Source of the DNA: Photobacterium iliopiscarium
GTDB lineage: Bacteria; Pseudomonadota; Gammaproteobacteria; Enterobacterales; Vibrionaceae
Direction of reading: 5' to 3'
Length of the DNA: 64,000 nt
Assembly: GCF_003026395.1 (NCBI RefSeq)
Contig: NZ_PYOO01000003.1
Coordinates: 248,001-312,000 of the forward strand
Part shown: positions 9,689 through 19,180 of the stretch, piece after piece
Numbering within the stretch: position 1 is the stretch's first letter
Layout: every line of letters starts with the position of its first letter
Translations under genes and position numbers: made by a program
Notes under the pieces: model-generated
Told to the model about the DNA's origin: nothing
What the model saw: the letters and a program-made list of their open reading frames with translations, nothing else
Database searches by the model: none

Positions 9689-10573
9689 TTAGGCTTGAAT
9701 ACCAACAATTAACCATGGCGCATTAGGTTTGCGTAAATCACGCTCTAAATGCCATACATCATTAATGTCTTCTTCTACACCTTCAACACTATCTTTATAA
9801 CGACCACTAAACTTAATGCTTAATTGCGCCATATTTGCGTCATGATCAGCACGCACAAGTTCAGCATCAACATACATCACTTCTGTGTGTTGTTCTTCAG
9901 ACAGTTTTGCACGCTCGGCAGTTAAATCCACTAATAAAGCGGGAGACACGTACTCACGAATTTTTTCTAATTCGTTATGGTTCCATGCGCCTTGAATAAT
10001 ACGATAATGATCACGCGAACCATTTAGGAATCCATTCATATTAAAGTTTGGCGGTAAGTTAAACGGCACATCGCTATCTGTTGATTCAAAACCAGATGAT
10101 GATTGCTGTTGCTGTGCTGCACCTTGACGGAACTGTTGTTGTTGCTGCTTAGACTGCGGTTGTTGAGGCTGACGAGGAGAGTTACCCGCATAAGACTCAC
10201 GGTGCCCCATCGGCGTACCTTTATTAGCACGCATAGCTTTAAACAGCTTAAACAATACAAAGGCAATCACACCAATGATCAAAATATCCATAAATTGGAT
10301 ACCATTGAATGCGCCACCAAAGAAAGCGGCTAACAAACCACCAGCAAGAAGACCACCTAACAAACCACCCATTAGGCCTTTTTTCGCCGATGATGCTGCG
10401 GTTGGATTTTGTTTACGGATAGTGTCAGTCTGTTGTGGTTGCTGCTTACGAACCGGAGCGGTTTTAAAGCTTTTACCAAATGACTTACCACCACCGAATC
10501 TTTTTGCTTCTGCATGTGATGCTGTAAACGACACCGCCACAATAAGAGCAAATACGGTAAAAAAACGTTTCAT
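9689..10573 (-). CDS. Tim44-like domain protein with signal peptide
   Basis: About 294 residues from ATG 10573, where a good signal peptide (MKRFFTVFALIVAVSFTAS...AEA) begins; an upstream extension to 10609 would spoil it. After a Gly/Lys-rich segment come two hydrophobic segments (about 66-85 and 95-110, very Gly-rich), a Gln-rich linker (PQQPQSKQQQQQFRQG) and a C-terminal Tim44/Bla-type domain (about 165-294). Such proteins are inner-membrane anchored in many proteobacteria; their role is undefined. The poly-Gln linker is encoded by low-complexity CAA/CAG runs around 10100-10180. Confidence 0.88.
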   Translation of the reverse strand: MKRFFTVFALIVAVSFTASHAEAKRFGGGKSFGKSFKTAPVRKQQPQQTDTIRKQNPTAASSAKKGLMGGLLGGLLAGGLLAAFFGGAFNGIQFMDILIIGVIAFVLFKLFKAMRANKGTPMGHRESYAGNSPRQPQQPQSKQQQQQFRQGAAQQQQSSSGFESTDSDVPFNLPPNFNMNGFLNGSRDHYRIIQGAWNHNELEKIREYVSPALLVDLTAERAKLSEEQHTEVMYVDAELVRADHDANMAQLSIKFSGRYKDSVEGVEEDINDVWHLERDLRKPNAPWLIVGIQA

Positions 10574-10981
10574 AATAATCGATATACCTTCGTCATTAAC
10601 TCTAAGCATCGTAGCTATTCGCTACCAAATGTCAATTTAATCACCTATTAAAATTGTTACTAACGTTTAACATTGATGACCATTATTTAAAATAGCACAT
10701 TAAACACATAATAATCAGACATCTAACGCTAGCAATATAGGCATTATATTATGGTATTCTTTATATAATTAAACATAAAGTGATTTAATGTGCATACTTA
10801 TGCGCAATAAATTGAACTAATATAACCTAAAAGGTGAAAATTCCAATATCATTCCATATATTATCCGCAGTAAACGTTTATTATTATATACTGTTTTTTA
10901 TAGCATCAATGAAAGTTAACAATATCTGTTTAACGACGTTACTTTCTTTAATTATTATGATTTTTCTCAATGGAGATATCT
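10574..10981. other. Intergenic region, no gene seen
   Basis: 408 AT-rich bases between two divergent genes. They probably hold both promoters; TA-rich stretches around 10740-10790 are suggestive only. I see no ORF, hairpin or repeat I would defend. Confidence 0.4.
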
Positions 10982-11386
10982 ATGCAAGAGAACAATACAC
11001 ATAGTAAATTTGTGGGTTATCTATTGTGGATTTTTGGTTTTACTGGTGCTCACCGTTTTTATTATGGCAAACCAGTAACGGGTACAATTTGGTTTTTAAC
11101 ATTAGGTTTATTAGGCATCGGCTGGTTAATCGATTTATTTTTAATCCCATCGATGAACCGTGAATCTGATTTACGCTTCGCTAGCGGTGAGATTGATTAT
11201 AATATTGCATGGCTATTGTTAACCTTCCTTGGCGTATTTGGCGTTCATCGTATGTATATGGGAAAATGGCTAACAGGTATCCTTTATCTATGTACTTTTG
11301 GCTTCTTTTTAATCGGTATTTTAGTCGATTTCTGGACGCTAAACGATCAAGTATCACTCGAAAACACCAAGAAACAAACTGCATAA
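10982..11386 (+). CDS. Double TM2-domain membrane protein
   Basis: 134 residues with two tandem TM2-type units. Each contains a helix, a short GAHRFYYGK or GVHRMYMGK turn with invariant H-R-x-Y-x-G-K, and a second helix ending in G-x-x-x-D-x-W/L. The duplication within one chain is clear (residues about 10-55 and 75-120). ATG 10982 is chosen over 10970 because GGAG lies just upstream of it. Function is unknown; TM2 proteins are small membrane proteins of many bacteria. Confidence 0.85.
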   Translation: MQENNTHSKFVGYLLWIFGFTGAHRFYYGKPVTGTIWFLTLGLLGIGWLIDLFLIPSMNRESDLRFASGEIDYNIAWLLLTFLGVFGVHRMYMGKWLTGILYLCTFGFFLIGILVDFWTLNDQVSLENTKKQTA

Positions 11387-11404
11387 AATTCACCATTGGT
11401 GATT

Positions 11405-11460
11405 AGTATTGTGGCATTTAATGTTTCTAGCACTTGAAACCACTTTAATGCCTCAATACT
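11405..11460. repeat. Long imperfect inverted repeat between the TM2 gene and tetR
   Basis: Outer arms AGTATTGTGGCATTTAA and TTAATGCCTCAATACT pair with one mismatch and one bulge, and inside them GTTTC / GAAAC pair again. There is no T-run, so it is not a standard terminator. It could end the TM2 transcript, be a processed RNA hairpin, or be a remnant palindromic repeat. Confidence 0.6.
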
Positions 11461-11494
11461 GACATTATGGAAAACTGATATTTCTCATAATGTC
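11461..11494. promoter_or_regulatory. Candidate TetR-family operator
   Basis: A 9-bp perfect inverted repeat GACATTATG / CATAATGTC separated by 16 nt, with further partial symmetry (GAAAA / ATTTCT). It lies 91-125 bases before the TetR start. Self-regulating TetR repressors usually bind such palindromes in their own promoter; binding here is inferred. Confidence 0.5.
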
Positions 11495-11585
11495 TCAAGG
11501 ACGACAATTATTAAAATAATTAAAAAGGCAGTCTATCACTAGGCTAATTACGACAATTGCAAACACATTTAAAGAGTATAATTCC

Positions 11586-12182
11586 ATGGCAAGAAGAAAT
11601 GACCACACTCGCGAAGAATTGGTAAATATGACTCTTGAGCAAGTGAAAAACTTTCTCAATGAGCATCCGCACCATGAACTAAGCTTACGCAAAGTCGCGG
11701 CGATGATTGGCTATGTTCCCAGTACTTTAGTTAATGTATTTGGTAACTATAATTTATTACTCCTTCATGCCGTTGCTCAAACTCTTGATGAATTATTCCA
11801 ACAAGCTGAACTTTGTGTTCGTGATTCAACCACTTCACAACAAGCATTACGTAACCTTGCTTTCTGTTATCTTGATTTTGCGACTGCACACCCTTACCGC
11901 TGGCAGTTAATTTTCCAACATACAATGAATGGCGAAGATCTTCCTGAATGGCAAACCGATCGTATTGATAATATGACAGGTATGCTAGAAGCTCTGATTG
12001 GTCAAATTAATAGTGACATGAGCGAGAAACAAGTCCTTGAAGCTAGCCGTGTTATTTGGGCAGGCGTCCATGGTATTACGTTATTAACCGTTGATGATAA
12101 ATTATTCACCTCAACCCCTGTTGATGGTAAAGCATTGATCAATAATTTATTAGATACCTACCTTAATTCATGGCACAAATAA
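11586..12182 (+). CDS. TetR/AcrR family transcriptional regulator
   Basis: 198 residues. The N-terminal helix-turn-helix is seen in LSLRKVAAMIGYVPSTLVNVFGN (about residues 31-53). The C-terminal half has the TetR_C_33/WHG look, with AHPYRWQLIF and VIWAGVHGITLL. It is 18 bases upstream of the MFS-acyltransferase gene on the same strand and likely cotranscribed with it, so it may control phospholipid repair or membrane composition. The ligand is unknown. A palindrome upstream (11461-11494) is a candidate autoregulatory operator. Confidence 0.88.
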   Translation: MARRNDHTREELVNMTLEQVKNFLNEHPHHELSLRKVAAMIGYVPSTLVNVFGNYNLLLLHAVAQTLDELFQQAELCVRDSTTSQQALRNLAFCYLDFATAHPYRWQLIFQHTMNGEDLPEWQTDRIDNMTGMLEALIGQINSDMSEKQVLEASRVIWAGVHGITLLTVDDKLFTSTPVDGKALINNLLDTYLNSWHK

Positions 12183-12200
12183 TTTAACGAGAACAGTAGA

Positions 12201-14075
12201 ATGCCCCCCAAGCCTCAGTCAACCCTATTAACCAAACGACGGTTTTTACCTTATTTCCTGACACAGGCTTTAGGGGCATTTAACGATAATGTTTATAAAA
12301 ATATTCTACTCATTTTTATTGCTTATGCTTCAGTACACACACTTCCGCTTAATGCTGATTTATTAATTAATTTAGCCGCTGGATTATTTATTCTGCCTTT
12401 TTTCTTATTTTCAGCCTCTGCTGGCATTCTTGCGGATATTTATGATAAAGCTAAAATAATGCGCATCGTCAAATTGGCGGAAGTCATTATTATGTGTTTT
12501 GCCGCTATCGCTTTTATTTACCAAAGTTATCTATCGCTATTATTTTTACTGTTTTTGATGGGCACTCAGTCCGCATTTTTTGGGCCAGCTAAATATGCGT
12601 TATTACCCCAACATCTTAAAAAAAATGAATTAGTTTCAGGCAATGCACTGGTTGAAACAGGCACATTTTTAGCTATTTTACTCGGCACTATTATTGCGGG
12701 CGTAATAGCGAACAGTGACAATGGTCGTTATATCGCGGCCATTAGCGTTATTATTTTTGCTATTTTAGGCTATGTGACTTCGCTCGCTATTCCACCAGCA
12801 CCACCCAGTCAACCTCACATCAAATTTCATTGGCGTCCATGGCAGCAAACACGCCACACCATGAAAATAGCCCAGCAAGATAAAATCATATTTCAGTGTA
12901 TTATCGGTATTAGTTGGTTTTGGTTCCTTGGTGCGTGTTACTTAACCCAGTTTCCGAATTTTGCTAAATCCAACTTAGGTGGCCAAGCTTCCTCGGTGTC
13001 TTTCTTATTAACCTTGTTCTCTATCGGTATCGCTATTGGTTCAATGTTATGTGATCGCTTATCACACCATCGCATCGACCCCGGTATCGTCCCTATCGGC
13101 TGTTTTGGTATCAGTCTGTTTGGATTTGGTTTATACGCCATGACCCCGAGTATTATTCCGGTTAGTGACTCTATCTTAACGTTTGTGGCACAACCCTCAC
13201 TATGGCCTGTTTTTATCTCGCTATTATTGCTCGGTGTCGCTGGCGGTATTTTTATCGTGCCGTTATATACCTTAATGCAACAACGCGCCCAAGAAGATCA
13301 ACGCGCTCAAATTATTGCGGCTAATAATATTTGGAATGCGGTCTTTATGGTTATTAGTGCCATTGTTGCCATTGTTTGTTTATCTCTATTACAGCTGTCT
13401 ATTCCTCAATTCTTCTTATTATTGTCAGGACTCAATGGGCTCGTTTTGGTATATATCTATTTTCAAGCCCCCGATTTTTTCTGGCGCTTCGTGGTATGGG
13501 TTGTCACTCACACCATGTACCGTGTCCAGCATCACAATCTTAATAACCTTCCTCAGCAGGGAGGCACATTGTTAGTTTGTAACCATGTTAGCTATATGGA
13601 TGCCCTGCTATTAGCGGGCGCTTGCCCTCGCCCAATTCGCTTTCTAATGGATAAAAAGATTTACAACCTGCCGATCATTAATACTTTTTGTCGAGCTTGC
13701 AAAGCCATTCCTGTCGATGCTAATGATCGTAAATCAGTCCGTACTGCATTTGCTCAAGTGGCTACCGATCTAAAAAATGGCGATATTGTGTGTGTATTTC
13801 CGGAAGGGCATCTGACACAAGATGGCGAAATAGCGCCCTTTATGCGAGGCATTGATTTGATCATTAAGCGCTCAAGTGTTGAAGTGATCCCCGTTGCTTT
13901 ACAAGGTTTGTGGGGCAGCTATTTTAGCCGAGAAGGGGGGCATGCTTTACTTAAATGGCCGAAACGGTTTTGGTCAAAAGTGACTATTGTTGTCGGTGAT
14001 TGCGTGCATTCAGATACCACCAATAGCCAATTATTACGCCAACAAGTGATGGCATTACGGGGTGATAAACGTTAA
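12201..14075 (+). CDS. MFS (LplT-like) / PlsC-type acyltransferase fusion
   Basis: 624 residues in two parts. Residues 1 to about 420 are a 12-helix major-facilitator domain resembling the lysophospholipid flippase LplT (QALGAFNDNVYKN near the start is typical). Residues about 430-624 are a 1-acylglycerol-phosphate acyltransferase domain with the NHx4D motif CNHVSYMDALLL and FPEGHLTQDG. LplT and the acyltransferase Aas cooperate to bring lysophospholipids in and re-acylate them. The AMP-ligase domain found in Aas and in longer three-part fusions is absent, so this version would need acyl-ACP or acyl-CoA from elsewhere. Second gene of a tetR operon. Confidence 0.9.
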   Translation: MPPKPQSTLLTKRRFLPYFLTQALGAFNDNVYKNILLIFIAYASVHTLPLNADLLINLAAGLFILPFFLFSASAGILADIYDKAKIMRIVKLAEVIIMCFAAIAFIYQSYLSLLFLLFLMGTQSAFFGPAKYALLPQHLKKNELVSGNALVETGTFLAILLGTIIAGVIANSDNGRYIAAISVIIFAILGYVTSLAIPPAPPSQPHIKFHWRPWQQTRHTMKIAQQDKIIFQCIIGISWFWFLGACYLTQFPNFAKSNLGGQASSVSFLLTLFSIGIAIGSMLCDRLSHHRIDPGIVPIGCFGISLFGFGLYAMTPSIIPVSDSILTFVAQPSLWPVFISLLLLGVAGGIFIVPLYTLMQQRAQEDQRAQIIAANNIWNAVFMVISAIVAIVCLSLLQLSIPQFFLLLSGLNGLVLVYIYFQAPDFFWRFVVWVVTHTMYRVQHHNLNNLPQQGGTLLVCNHVSYMDALLLAGACPRPIRFLMDKKIYNLPIINTFCRACKAIPVDANDRKSVRTAFAQVATDLKNGDIVCVFPEGHLTQDGEIAPFMRGIDLIIKRSSVEVIPVALQGLWGSYFSREGGHALLKWPKRFWSKVTIVVGDCVHSDTTNSQLLRQQVMALRGDKR

Positions 14076-14127
14076 TCATAACGTAAATAAGTCGTGACTG
14101 ATCGCCCCCAAAATTAACCCCCATAGT

Positions 14128-14159
14128 AAAAAGGCGAAGCTATTATGCTTCGCCTTTTA
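14128..14159. terminator. Bidirectional terminator, acyltransferase fusion / menE
   Basis: AAAAAGGCGAAGC / GCTTCGCCTTTT with a 6-nt loop. It serves both converging transcripts. Confidence 0.92.
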
Positions 14160-14177
14160 GTCAATATGCGGTTACTT

Positions 14178-15602
14178 TTAGACTTGTGATGCTAACCACT
14201 GTGCCAAATCTGAACGGGAAACCTTTACATTTTGGGTAAAACGGTCAGGTAATGAAAGATAGCGAACCGGCCGTTTATGTGGCACGACATTTTGTGACAT
14301 ATAAGTCACTAACTGATCAACTAAATAACTATCTAGCGGTTGTGCGGTGGTTACTATCGCCACTGGTCTAGCGCCAAAATCATGATCATCTATTGGCAAT
14401 ACAATAACTTGGTTAACCGCAGCGTGTTGTAATAGTACCTGTTCAATATCTTCGGGTTGCACGTTTTCGCCACCGGAAATAAACATATTATCAGCACGAC
14501 CACGAATAAATAATTCATCATCATGCCATTCGCCTAAATCTTTGGTCGCAAACCAATCATCGTCATCATCATAACCCAATAACGAAAAAATCGTATTATT
14601 GCGGTAATACCCTAAGCATAAGACTTTGCCACGCACCCAAATTTCACCATCACGTAAGATAAGCTCACGATTAGGTAAAACTGTCCCCACACCGGCACTG
14701 CTATTAGCACGTTTAGCGGTTATGGTTGATGCCATCTCTGTCATCCCATAACCACTCCAACATTCAATACCCGCTTGTTCTGCGGCTGTAGTTAAACTAA
14801 CCGGAATCGTTGCACCACCTAATAACACTTGTTGTAACTGGTGCTGATGTGCGTATTCAGAATCAAGGAAGCGTTGCAATTGCGTTGGCACCAATGAAGC
14901 ATGGCTCACCCATTGTAAGGCTTGTTGTTGTAATGCGGGTTCCACCAAAACGATACATGCACCACGGTATAACCACCGCCAAACAATCGCTAACCCTGAA
15001 ATATGAAATAACGGCAGCGACAATAACCAACTATCGTCAGCGGTAAAGGTCATTTGCTTTAATAACCCACTCGCACTGGCTAAATGTGATTGTGGATGAT
15101 GAACAACCGCCTTAGGTAAACCTGTCGATCCTGATGTTAACGTCAGTGAAACCGGACGGTGCTCTTGCCACATCACAGGAATAATACGTTCAGATGTTAC
15201 AGCCGGATTTAAAGAAAGCGTATGCCCCGGCAATTGTTCTGCCGGATCTAACTCTGGACACCAGATGTGATTATTTTCCAATGCCGTTAACTGTTCAATT
15301 AACGCCTTAGAAGGCAGCTTAGGATTGAGGCCAACATAACGGGCACCAACACGAATAATGGCTAATAACAGCCACAACACGTCGATACTGTTTGGCGCAA
15401 CCACCGCAACCAATTGATCACGCTTGACCCCTTGAGCCACAAGTCGTTGTGCATAAGTTTCAATATTGGCGGTAACTTCAATCCAATTCCACGTAACAGC
15501 CCCTGCGTTTGCATCACCTAATGCAATCGCAATCTCAGTTGGTCGTTGTTCGGCCCAATATTGCCAAGGCCACTTTTGAAATTCTGCTTTTATTTGTGCC
15601 AT
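14178..15602 (-). CDS. menE: o-Succinylbenzoate-CoA ligase MenE
   Basis: Adenylate-forming ligase that activates o-succinylbenzoate to its CoA thioester in menaquinone synthesis. 474 residues; the AMP-binding P-loop-like motif [18 protein letters not shown], the GYGMTEM motif, the hinge region [21 protein letters not shown] and the C-terminal lysine region are present. The ATG at 15602 overlaps the end of menC by 13 bases, so the two are translationally coupled. Last gene of the men operon. Confidence 0.95.
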   Translation of the reverse strand: MAQIKAEFQKWPWQYWAEQRPTEIAIALGDANAGAVTWNWIEVTANIETYAQRLVAQGVKRDQLVAVVAPNSIDVLWLLLAIIRVGARYVGLNPKLPSKALIEQLTALENNHIWCPELDPAEQLPGHTLSLNPAVTSERIIPVMWQEHRPVSLTLTSGSTGLPKAVVHHPQSHLASASGLLKQMTFTADDSWLLSLPLFHISGLAIVWRWLYRGACIVLVEPALQQQALQWVSHASLVPTQLQRFLDSEYAHQHQLQQVLLGGATIPVSLTTAAEQAGIECWSGYGMTEMASTITAKRANSSAGVGTVLPNRELILRDGEIWVRGKVLCLGYYRNNTIFSLLGYDDDDDWFATKDLGEWHDDELFIRGRADNMFISGGENVQPEDIEQVLLQHAAVNQVIVLPIDDHDFGARPVAIVTTAQPLDSYLVDQLVTYMSQNVVPHKRPVRYLSLPDRFTQNVKVSRSDLAQWLASQV

Positions 15603-16564
15603 ACCATGTCTAATTCAGATAAAGAAATCACTGGCAATTCACAATCAGGCCATGCCTGTATCAATTGAGCTTGGAATAATTGCATAGTGTCTAACCCAGG
15701 GATCACATTAGGCGTTTGCCATTGCGCTAAACGTGCCAACTGGTTTAAGCCTAAACTTGATTCAATGCTAGAGCTAATCACGGCGGTCAATCCAACGGCA
15801 TGTGCTTGCTCAATCAATGAAATACAGCGCGCAAGAGAGCCAATTAGCGTCGGTTTAATAATAATGGCAGCAACACCCGGTTCTGCTTTCACTTCAAACC
15901 CAGCATCACGTACGGTCTCATCCCAAGCAATATTAATTCCAGTTTGTTGTGCAAACGCTAAACTGTCACTCGGTAAACGGCAAGGCTCTTCTAAAAAGGC
16001 AATCCCACTGCGATGTTCAGGCTTAACATACTTAGCAAATTGTTGTGCTTTTAGCGGTGTCCATTGACGATTAGCATCAAGTCGTAATTGCATATCCGGA
16101 ATCGCTTCAAGTAGCATATTCGCCACAATGCCATCACGCACGGCTTCATACATACCCACTTTAATCTTAGCCACTTTATCGCCTGGCGTCTGATTAAACC
16201 GTTCCACTAAATCATCAGGATCACCACAACATAATGGTGCCACTAAATAATTACCCATAACCGGAAGTTCTGCGGCTAACTCAGCCATCGCACAACTAAT
16301 GCCAAAAGCAACCGATGGAAAAGCTGACTCAAGATCAAGTGCTTCACCTGCAACCCATTGTGAGAGTAGCTGTTGTGCTTGCTCGCCCGCTTCTGTGGCA
16401 GTTTCAACACTAAATTCAGGTAATGGCGCAATTTCACCATAAGCTAATTGTTGATTTTGGCATAACTCAACCACCCAACCTTCACGTGTAATCAAACGTT
16501 GGTCTCGTAAAATAACCCCAGAATCCATTGGAAGTTGGTATTGAAATAACTTAGCGCTGCGCAT
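15590..16564 (-). CDS. menC: o-Succinylbenzoate synthase MenC
   Basis: Enolase-superfamily enzyme that dehydrates SHCHC to o-succinylbenzoate. 324 residues. The KIKVGM lysine motif, LRLDANRQW (metal Asp), FLEEPC (metal Glu), NIAWDET (metal Asp) and IIKPTLIGS (second lysine) are in the order expected. It lies 86 bases after menH; in the Vibrio and E. coli operons as I recall them, menB occupies this place. Menaquinone is the anaerobic respiratory quinone. Confidence 0.95.
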   Translation of the reverse strand: MRSAKLFQYQLPMDSGVILRDQRLITREGWVVELCQNQQLAYGEIAPLPEFSVETATEAGEQAQQLLSQWVAGEALDLESAFPSVAFGISCAMAELAAELPVMGNYLVAPLCCGDPDDLVERFNQTPGDKVAKIKVGMYEAVRDGIVANMLLEAIPDMQLRLDANRQWTPLKAQQFAKYVKPEHRSGIAFLEEPCRLPSDSLAFAQQTGINIAWDETVRDAGFEVKAEPGVAAIIIKPTLIGSLARCISLIEQAHAVGLTAVISSSIESSLGLNQLARLAQWQTPNVIPGLDTMQLFQAQLIQAWPDCELPVISLSELDMVWHK

Positions 16565-16650
16565 TACATTTCCTTATATGGTGCTAAAGCTGAATTTAAC
16601 GAATACTCTAGCCAGAAAACAGAGTCTCTTATTACTTTATAACGTTATGA

Positions 16651-17463
16651 TTAATCAAGAAAGGCTAATAATGCTGTCGTAAAAGCAATAGGTTGTTCAA
16701 TATGGATATTATGACCCGAATTATCAATAACCGTTACCGCTAAGCCACAAGCCAACGCTAAGTTTCGAAACTTAGTATCATGCTCACCGCACAGATAATG
16801 TATGGGTAGTGAAAGCTGTTGTAATTGAGGTAATAATTGTGGCTGTTTAGCCAGTGACGTTGCGAGCATCATTTTTGCAATTCCAGAGCCTAAATTATCA
16901 CTCCGTTTAGCCACTAAATCCTGTCGTTGATCTACCGTCAGTGATGCAAAAACAGGTTGTTGATACCAATCTTGTAATACATCGACCAATGGCTGTTGTG
17001 CAAATCGTGCCGCCCAACGTTGATCGTGCTGATAACGCGGTTCTCGTTCAGCATCAGGTAATCCAAAATGCCCACCTTCAAGCAACACGTTAATTAATCG
17101 GGGTCCATTCGAGGATACAGATGAATTTGCCGCCAATGCACACGCATGATACATCGCTAAACGTGCGCCCATCGAATAACCAATCAGCACATAATCATTA
17201 ACGCCACGTTGTTTTAAGGTCGCCATTAACGCTTGATGAATCGCCTCAAAGCCACCATCTCGTGCTTCGGTTGTCATTTCAGCATCAATAAACGCACTTA
17301 ATCCATGGCCAGGCAAATCGATACTAATACACTGGTGGGTTGTCGACAGCTGACTAATGACATAACGCCAATCACGACCATTACCCAATAATCCATGTAA
17401 AAACACCAATGTCGGTTGATTAATATCGGCTTTAGTTCCAAAGGTTTCAGAATAAAGTAGCAT
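16651..17463 (-). CDS. menH: SHCHC synthase MenH (alpha/beta hydrolase)
   Basis: Eliminates pyruvate from SEPHCHC in menaquinone synthesis. About 270 residues from ATG 17463, which is preceded by GAGGTT at proper spacing; the reported longer frame begins at a TTG. The motif LVFLHGLLGNGRDW near the N-terminus, the nucleophile elbow GYSMGARLAMY and a C-terminal histidine in DNSGHNIHIEQP form the catalytic set. The gene overlaps the end of menD by 17 bases. Confidence 0.94.
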   Translation of the reverse strand: MLLYSETFGTKADINQPTLVFLHGLLGNGRDWRYVISQLSTTHQCISIDLPGHGLSAFIDAEMTTEARDGGFEAIHQALMATLKQRGVNDYVLIGYSMGARLAMYHACALAANSSVSSNGPRLINVLLEGGHFGLPDAEREPRYQHDQRWAARFAQQPLVDVLQDWYQQPVFASLTVDQRQDLVAKRSDNLGSGIAKMMLATSLAKQPQLLPQLQQLSLPIHYLCGEHDTKFRNLALACGLAVTVIDNSGHNIHIEQPIAFTTALLAFLD

Positions 17464-19180
17464 GCTCAACCTCAGCAAAGAGAGTCTTTAACATTGATCC
17501 GGCTTCACCCGCTGGGGTTTTAATTTCAACTAAAGTTGTGCCTGCTTGTAATTGCCCTTCACGGATCGCCGTTTCAGCCGCGGCCAATGATGTTGGTGCG
17601 CAATACTGTAAGCCAAACATCGCCGCCGCATGGCTAAACTCAAACCCATGTGGCATACGATAAAAATCATCTTTTTGCTGATCAGGCACAGGCAACATAT
17701 CAAAAATACCACCACCATCATTATTGGTCACAATAATAACAATCGGGTATTGCTGTTGATGTAATAATGCCAATGAATTGAGATCATAAAGTAGTGAAGT
17801 ATCGCCGATCAAACACACTAAGGGTGCTTTACGTGCTCGCTGTACACCTGCGGTAGTCGCAATTAAACCATCAATGCCCGATGCACCACGATTAGCAAAT
17901 GTCGCAGTTAAAGGTAATTTAGCGCACATATCCAATAATCGAACAATCATGCTATTACCTAAAAACAATTCGGTCTGAGGTTCAATCCAATCCATCACAT
18001 TTGCCGCTAATCCCAACTCTGAAAAATGGGTACTGTGTGCGGTCACAATATCAAAATAACGCTGTGATGCTTCAACCAACGGCTGTGCCCAGTGTGAAGA
18101 TGCTGATTCTGTTCTTAAGGCTATTGCTGCTTGCGCCCACGCTTCAATATTGGCTTGAATACGTTGGCTACGACGATGATTGGGATCCAATCGACCCGCT
18201 AATGGATCAATCAATAAAAAAGACTGCCACGCATGATGACCAATCAGCTGTAATAGCCGTTTTGAAACAATACGACCACCAAATTGCAGTAATACTTGTG
18301 CTTGTTGAAGCTGATGTTGGCAGGCAGCGTTTTGTAACCACCCATCAAAACCTGCAAAATCACTGCTGCCACCCGCTTGTGGATCCACCAGCAATGGCCA
18401 GCCTAACGTAGAGGCCAATTGTTGCACCGTTTTAAGCTCACTCGCTGCCAATCGACCCGCAACAATCACCCCTTTTTGAGCACACAATGTTTGCCATTGA
18501 GTCGAATCAATTGTTGCTGTCGCAGAAGATAGCACTGCGTGGTGTTGGCAATAGGGTGTAGCGTCCTGCTGCCATTGAGCAACAGGCGCAAGATACTCAC
18601 TAAAATCAACATCATCGCCATACAGTGGTTCAGGATAATGGCAGTTAAAATGTACCGAACCACCCTGTAATTGTTGTTGCTGCATCACATCATCAACAGC
18701 ACACAACAACCAATTAGGGTCAATATCCAAACTCGGACTAGGTACATCTAAAAAATGGCTCACATGATCAGAAAAGATCCCATGTTGACGAATCGCTTGA
18801 TTAGCACCACATTGAATTAATTCAGCGGGGCGATCAGAGGTTAACAGTACCAGTTTTTCACCAGTAAGCCCTGTTTCAGCCACTGCGGGTAATAAATTCG
18901 CGACCGCAGTACCCGATGTCACAATAACGGCAACCGGAGATTGAGATGCTTTAGCTAAACCTAAAGCTAAAAAACCCAAACCTCTTTCATCAAAATGGGT
19001 ATGAATCGTCAGCTGAGTTAATTTCGCCGCCGCTAACGTCAATGGTGTCGAACGAGATCCCGGCGCAATACAGACATGTTGCACACCCAGTCTGATTAAC
19101 TCTTCAAGCATTAAGCTTGCCCAGCAACCATTTAATGCAGCTCGGTATGATTGGCTCGTTGCTAATGGTGGCTGTATCAT
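17447..19180 (-). CDS. menD: SEPHCHC synthase MenD
   Basis: Thiamine-diphosphate enzyme that joins isochorismate to 2-oxoglutarate, the first committed menaquinone step. 577 residues. ThDP-enzyme features include the N-terminal pyrimidine-binding domain (ERGLGFLALGLAKAS with the catalytic Glu) and the C-terminal GDTSLLYDLNSL...NNDGGGIFDMLP cofactor/Mg motif. Its ATG overlaps the menF stop codon as ATGA (19177-19180), a sign of tight coupling. Confidence 0.96.
   Translation of the reverse strand: MIQPPLATSQSYRAALNGCWASLMLEELIRLGVQHVCIAPGSRSTPLTLAAAKLTQLTIHTHFDERGLGFLALGLAKASQSPVAVIVTSGTAVANLLPAVAETGLTGEKLVLLTSDRPAELIQCGANQAIRQHGIFSDHVSHFLDVPSPSLDIDPNWLLCAVDDVMQQQQLQGGSVHFNCHYPEPLYGDDVDFSEYLAPVAQWQQDATPYCQHHAVLSSATATIDSTQWQTLCAQKGVIVAGRLAASELKTVQQLASTLGWPLLVDPQAGGSSDFAGFDGWLQNAACQHQLQQAQVLLQFGGRIVSKRLLQLIGHHAWQSFLLIDPLAGRLDPNHRRSQRIQANIEAWAQAAIALRTESASSHWAQPLVEASQRYFDIVTAHSTHFSELGLAANVMDWIEPQTELFLGNSMIVRLLDMCAKLPLTATFANRGASGIDGLIATTAGVQRARKAPLVCLIGDTSLLYDLNSLALLHQQQYPIVIIVTNNDGGGIFDMLPVPDQQKDDFYRMPHGFEFSHAAAMFGLQYCAPTSLAAAETAIREGQLQAGTTLVEIKTPAGEAGSMLKTLFAEVEHATLF

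Noticed and set aside
16565-16650. Degraded menB remnant between menH and menC
   Set aside because: Only 86 bases are present and none resembles menB sequence.
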